Origin: JADCRZ01 sp041751095
GTDB lineage: Bacteria > Bacteroidota > Bacteroidia > Chitinophagales > Chitinophagaceae
Reading direction: 5' to 3'
DNA: 64,000 nt
Assembly: GCA_041751095.1 (NCBI GenBank)
Contig: JBGSYC010000228.1
Coordinates: forward strand, 12,168-76,167
The notes beneath the pieces were generated by a model that was not told where the DNA came from, did not search any database, and worked only from the letters and a program-made list of their open reading frames with translations. This document shows, in pieces, positions 61,085-64,000 of this stretch. The position numbers were made by a program, and so were the translations under genes. Numbering within the stretch: position 1 is the first letter of the stretch; every line of letters begins with the position of its first letter.

Positions 61085-61630
61085 AGTTGGGTCTTTAAAA
61101 TTATGACGAACGTAAGATTTAGCTATTGATTTTTGAACTTTTTATAAATTTAAATTTCGTCCTTCGTTTGCGAGGAACTGATCTTCCTAAAAAAGCCGAA
61201 CACTTTAACGTTTGGTGCATCAATTGGTGATTCTTTGATCGGGTATTACCCTGATAATAGGGATTAAACATAATTAAAAGCCTGTAGAATAAACTTTTTA
61301 TTTAGCAATTTACAAAAGGAGGCAATGACAGCCTTCTTTTGTAGTTAGTATAAATAACTCGAAACCAAGTAACAGATCATTTGATCTTTCCCTTACGAGT
61401 TGCAAATTTACCACCGTTGAGCCTCCCCAGTCACTGCTACTGTTCAATTAACCCATGCATGGCCGATCGCTCCTGGTTTGTTTTTTCCATATTTGTTCCA
61501 GAGGTTTTAGCTGGTAGTATAAATTGGACATTTGGAATACCTCAGCTTGGTAAAAGTACAAATGCTCAATAGAATTGCAAAGCTGAATTTACTCCTGTCA
61601 GCTCTACTATTGCCAAACCGCCGGCGGTGC
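61085..61630. other. Intergenic region with one motif copy
   Basis: About 545 bp. CACTTTAACGTT occurs at 61201-61212 on the plus strand, the same core found upstream of nearby minus-strand genes but inverted. Frames here (for example 61381-61741, plus strand) have no support. Confidence 0.45.
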
Positions 61631-62203
61631 TTATTCCTTCTTACTATTCAGATATTCGTCTGTAAAATGTGTTCTTTCTTTAATTTTAGAAAACTTATCC
61701 GAGTTGTATGTTTGAGAGTTGCCTTTCGGTATAGACAATGAAGTCCATCCCTCTTCTGCAAGCATTTTTCCTAAGAAAACAATTTGTCCAACATGATACG
61801 GATAATGTGCAAGTTGCCGGTTAATTGCTTCGGTTACTGTATGCCCCTGATTTCTTATGTAAATTATTTTTTCAAGGTCTTCTGGATTCAGGGATTTTAT
61901 TGCATTTAACAGATACATCCATCCTTCATTCCACTTGTCTGTAAGTTCTTGTCTTGTTTTTATATCATTTTCAAATTCCGCATCCCGGTCCCGCCATTCT
62001 TTTTCGCCATCAGTGGTGAGAAAGTCTGTCCAACGTGAAAGCATATTACCCCAAAGATGTTTAACAATAGTCGCAATACTATTACTGTCCTGATTGTATT
62101 GCCAAAACAGTTTGTCGTCTGGAAGTTGGGCGAACGTCTTGTCTCCAAGCATTTTATAGTACTCAAGTTGTTTTGTAACACTTTCCAAATAGTCGTTTGT
62201 CAT
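61631..62203 (-). CDS. DUF1572/DinB-like protein
   Basis: The 190-residue protein has a DinB-type helical bundle: a start YLESVTKQLEYYKMLGD, IATIVKHLWGNMLSRW near 43 with one candidate metal His, and INRQLAHYPYHVGQIVFLGKML near 127 with two more. This is the DUF1572 branch of the DinB superfamily, likely a metal-dependent enzyme of unknown substrate. It is one of several small minus-strand genes in this region. Confidence 0.86.
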   Translation of the reverse strand: MTNDYLESVTKQLEYYKMLGDKTFAQLPDDKLFWQYNQDSNSIATIVKHLWGNMLSRWTDFLTTDGEKEWRDRDAEFENDIKTRQELTDKWNEGWMYLLNAIKSLNPEDLEKIIYIRNQGHTVTEAINRQLAHYPYHVGQIVFLGKMLAEEGWTSLSIPKGNSQTYNSDKFSKIKERTHFTDEYLNSKKE

Positions 62204-62247
62204 GTTTTAACCACTTATTATGCTGATGATTAAATCTAATTGCAGCC

Positions 62248-62385
62248 AACGTTAAGGTGTTTGAGATGGGACGGCAATAGAATTACCTTCACACCCCAGT
62301 TAAAGATATAAAGCTTAGTTGAAAAATACTTTTAAAATGCGTTCCGTCCGCTCCTATATCGCAATCACAGCTGTTAGTTGCAGTT
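62248..62385. repeat. Intergenic repeat, copy 2, with inverted-repeat ends
   Basis: It shares AGAATTACC (62279), AGATATAAAGCTTA (62304) and CGTTCCGTCCGC (62340) with the copy at 59418. In addition GGACGG (62269-62274) can pair with CCGTCC (62344-62349). AACGTTAAGGTG (62248-62259) at the left end and GCTGTTAG (about 62370-62377) at the right suggest an attC-like boundary, though the fit to the attC consensus is imperfect. Confidence 0.7.
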
Positions 62386-62394
62386 GGTACGCGG

Positions 62395-62754
62395 TTAGAA
62401 TTGAACGGAATTATTATATCTAATAGCATCAATGATTTCTTCGTCCTGGTTCGCTGTTCGCGCCGTCCATATTGTCACTTTATAATTCCAATATGTCCAA
62501 GTATACTGTTTAATAGTTGAGTCCTTTATTTTGTTTTTAAAGACTAAAATGCCCCCTTGGAGTTCATTTAGATTACTATCTATGCGAAATGATGTAGTCT
62601 CGTCGGGAGCTTTCTTGAAATGCTGTTTTAAAGCAAATTTCATGCTGCGTCCCCATAACTTTTGAACTGTCTCAACAGGTTGGTGAGATATGTGAAGGAA
62701 CCAAAAGGCTACTATCAGTATCCAAAATAAGGCTAATGATGTCAGAACTTTCAT
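62395..62754 (-). CDS. Hypothetical membrane-anchored protein
   Basis: The 119-residue protein starts with a hydrophobic segment (about 3-20) and has a soluble remainder with FRIDSNLNELQGGILVF and WTYWNYKVTIWTARTANQDEE. No family is recognised. It lies between the intergenic repeats of the accessory region, and the CACTTTAACGTTAG motif lies 116 bp upstream of its start. Confidence 0.6.
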   Translation of the reverse strand: MKVLTSLALFWILIVAFWFLHISHQPVETVQKLWGRSMKFALKQHFKKAPDETTSFRIDSNLNELQGGILVFKNKIKDSTIKQYTWTYWNYKVTIWTARTANQDEEIIDAIRYNNSVQF

Positions 62755-63178
62755 ATTTTGTGATTCCAGAATTGGTCAGCGACATTTGTACCCAATTATT
62801 AGCCTGCGTCGCTGTGTACCAGTACCCTACGAATTTAGTTTTGAGCTGAGCCCATGGAAAATTGCGACTAACGTTAAAGTGTGTATGAAGTTGTGGCAAT
62901 TGATACCGAAATAGCAAAATAGCAATTTGTAGTTGAATGTTTAATGTCCAGCCAAAATTTAAAAAATATACTGTTCTGTGCCGCTATTCAAACTTAACGT
63001 ATTTTACCAAGAGCACGTGGCATTACCTCTGCCCGGCTAACAAATGCTCATCATCGATTTGTCGATCAAATATATTTCCAAATCATCAACATAGTTTCTT
63101 CCGCCGGAGCAAAAGCTTAAATGATGATCAACAGCTCAATGCACGGCTACCGTCATCCACAATTTTTTAAATGCACCG
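62755..63178. other. Intergenic region in the cassette-like part
   Basis: About 425 bp. AACGTTAAAGTG at 62870-62881 (plus strand) is the junction-like motif. GTTAGCC-type and TAACGG-type ends near 63035-63050 and 63168-63182 border a stretch that could be a further repeat. No supported gene. Confidence 0.45.
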
Positions 63179-63334
63179 TTATGCGCTAGGCTTGATAGTG
63201 TTTTGATTTTTAATCCGTCGAAAATAATCAAGAATTTCTTCCTTTGTCATCTTAGAAAGTTTTTCACTGATTCTTTCTCTTTCCTGCCTCATATATTTCA
63301 CTGCGTCGAACGTCTTATCAGTTGTCGTCTTCAT
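63179..63334 (-). CDS. Small protein, possible antitoxin partner of the PIN protein
   Basis: A 51-residue frame (start ATG 63334, stop TAA 63179-63181) reads MKTTTDKTFDAVKYMRQERE, with a helical middle and a KNQNTIKPSA end. FDAVKYMRQERE followed by a short helical tail resembles the small antitoxin-like proteins often beside PIN toxins in Bacteroidota. It overlaps the 3' end of the PIN gene by 17 bp and lies downstream of it, an unusual order for such pairs. Confidence 0.65.
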   Translation of the reverse strand: MKTTTDKTFDAVKYMRQERERISEKLSKMTKEEILDYFRRIKNQNTIKPSA

Positions 63335-63821
63335 ATTTCATAAAATCTCTTGGTGAACGAATCTCTAGTTGTTTATAACCGTTCTTTATATTGATAGAAT
63401 TGTAGCCGGTTATCCTCTTAATATTCACGATATGTTTGAAGTTCCAACTGATTAGAAAATCAGCTCTATAAATAGTTGCTAAAGCAATATGCAAGCAGTC
63501 TGCATAATTTGTCTGTCCTGCAACCTTTTCAGCAATGTATTGATTTGCTAAATCAATTACGTCTGCAGTAAGGTCAATGAACTCTGCAACTTCCACATTT
63601 ATTCGCCTGACCAGTCCTTGGACCTGTGTTGGTGCATTTTCTAGTTCATCCTGAGTAACGGTTGAAAATAAAAGTATGAACTCCTTTTTTACCATCCGGT
63701 CAAAAAGCGGTTTAGTGAACTCTTCGAATTCTTCGTCGTAATATCCACCAAACACGGATGTGTCAATATAAATTCTTTGTCTCACAACGCTAAGATACGC
63801 AATATCGCCAGGGTTTGACAT
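63318..63821 (-). CDS. PIN-domain protein, probable toxin
   Basis: The protein (167 residues from ATG 63821) has the PIN nuclease pattern: RIYIDTSVFGGYYDEE with the first Asp, a middle Glu (TVTQDELENAP), NYADCLHIALAT with the third Asp, and ADFLISWNFKHI near the end. This fits VapC-type or related PIN ribonucleases. The start is uncertain: ATG 63848, ATG 63821 and GTG 63785 are possible, and the last one would give a classical RQRIYIDTS start. The small gene downstream may be its antitoxin. Confidence 0.85.
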   Translation of the reverse strand: MSNPGDIAYLSVVRQRIYIDTSVFGGYYDEEFEEFTKPLFDRMVKKEFILLFSTVTQDELENAPTQVQGLVRRINVEVAEFIDLTADVIDLANQYIAEKVAGQTNYADCLHIALATIYRADFLISWNFKHIVNIKRITGYNSINIKNGYKQLEIRSPRDFMKYEDDN

Positions 63822-63879
63822 ATTCGGAGGGCGAATAGCCTTGCGCATGACGTTAAAGTACTCAAGTTTCGCAGTTAAT

Positions 63880-64000
63880 TTAGGTTAAAATTACTTTGTG
63901 TCCGGGAGATATTAATTCAAGTATTCCCTTCAACTTATCGGAATTGATAAGCCTGGTGATGCTCGCGTCAATATCTTCAACAATTATATCTAATGTTTCT
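63880..64000 (-). CDS. C-terminal end of an unidentified gene
   Basis: An open minus-strand frame from the right edge of the window ends at TAA 63880-63882 and reads ETLDIIVEDIDASITRLIN, then a short tail ending GHKVILT. No family is recognised from these 39 codons. It belongs to the row of small minus-strand genes. Confidence 0.5.
   Translation of the reverse strand, partial: ETLDIIVEDIDASITRLINSDKLKGILELISPGHKVILT

Noticed and set aside
62248..62385. A formal attC call for the second intergenic repeat
   Set aside because: Ends do not fit RYYYAAC and GTTRRRY well and the first copy lacks the GGACGG arm. Kept only as a repeat with an attC-like suggestion.
1..64000. tRNA, rRNA, CRISPR, prophage or transposase genes
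   Set aside because: I scanned for cloverleaf-type GTTCGANTC patterns, regularly spaced repeats and transposase motifs and found none convincing; without tools a short tRNA could be missed.

Overview
The window looks like a chromosome segment of a Bacteroidota bacterium, most likely family Chitinophagaceae. The signs are a futalosine-type menaquinone pathway (mqnB, mqnD), a type IX secretion C-terminal sorting domain on a DUF4331 protein, many lipoproteins with a Cys-Lys-Lys start, DUF3810 and DUF2130 genes, and a promoter of the Bacteroidota TTTG / TAnnTTTG type. No rRNA, tRNA, CRISPR array, transposase or phage gene was recognised. All calls come from reading the sequence; no database search was run.

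Layout. 0-6 kb: a partial CocE-type hydrolase, DUF3810, dCTP deaminase, a 4'-phosphopantetheinyl transferase (PPTase), a small secreted protein, then a DUF2130 pseudogene. 6-13.7 kb: an esterase-like lipoprotein and a module of two DUF4331 proteins, a TPR protein and a HupE/UreJ-like membrane protein. 13.7-15 kb: a mosaic of gene fragments copied from four genes found elsewhere in this window. 15-19.7 kb: two ferritin-like proteins, the intact DUF2130 gene and a second esterase; the DUF2130/esterase pair is a diverged duplicate of the pair at 4.5-7 kb. 19.8-32.3 kb: mostly housekeeping genes (RNA methyltransferase, DinB, Cys/Met PLP enzyme, GNAT, FabD, FolE, two PTPS/QueD-like proteins, MqnB, MqnD, a beta-barrel candidate, photolyase, class IV aminotransferase, NarL-type regulator).

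33.2-41.6 kb is a minus-strand cluster of planctomycete-type surface genes (PSCyt/PSD cytochrome, DUF1501, beta-propeller, DUF2231-cytochrome-LRR protein) with a zinc alcohol dehydrogenase. 42-45.5 kb is a compact kaiC-kaiB-PAS histidine kinase operon without kaiA. 46.5-53.8 kb holds two paralogous lipoproteins, an OmpR/EnvZ-type pair between them and a di-heme cytochrome. 54.4-57.2 kb holds an M28 peptidase and an FAD oxidoreductase.

57.2-64 kb is accessory: short genes all on the minus strand (TetR relic, ArsR/AHSA1/YdeI operon, membrane protein, RibD-like reductase, DinB/DUF1572, a hypothetical, a PIN toxin with a small partner). Recurring intergenic repeats and gene relics separate them, which suggests cassette-like gene turnover. 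The points most worth following up are the KaiA-less kai operon with an altered phosphosite and a coiled-coil tail, the chimeric gene mosaic at 13.7-14.9 kb, and the repeat-punctuated cassette region at the right end.
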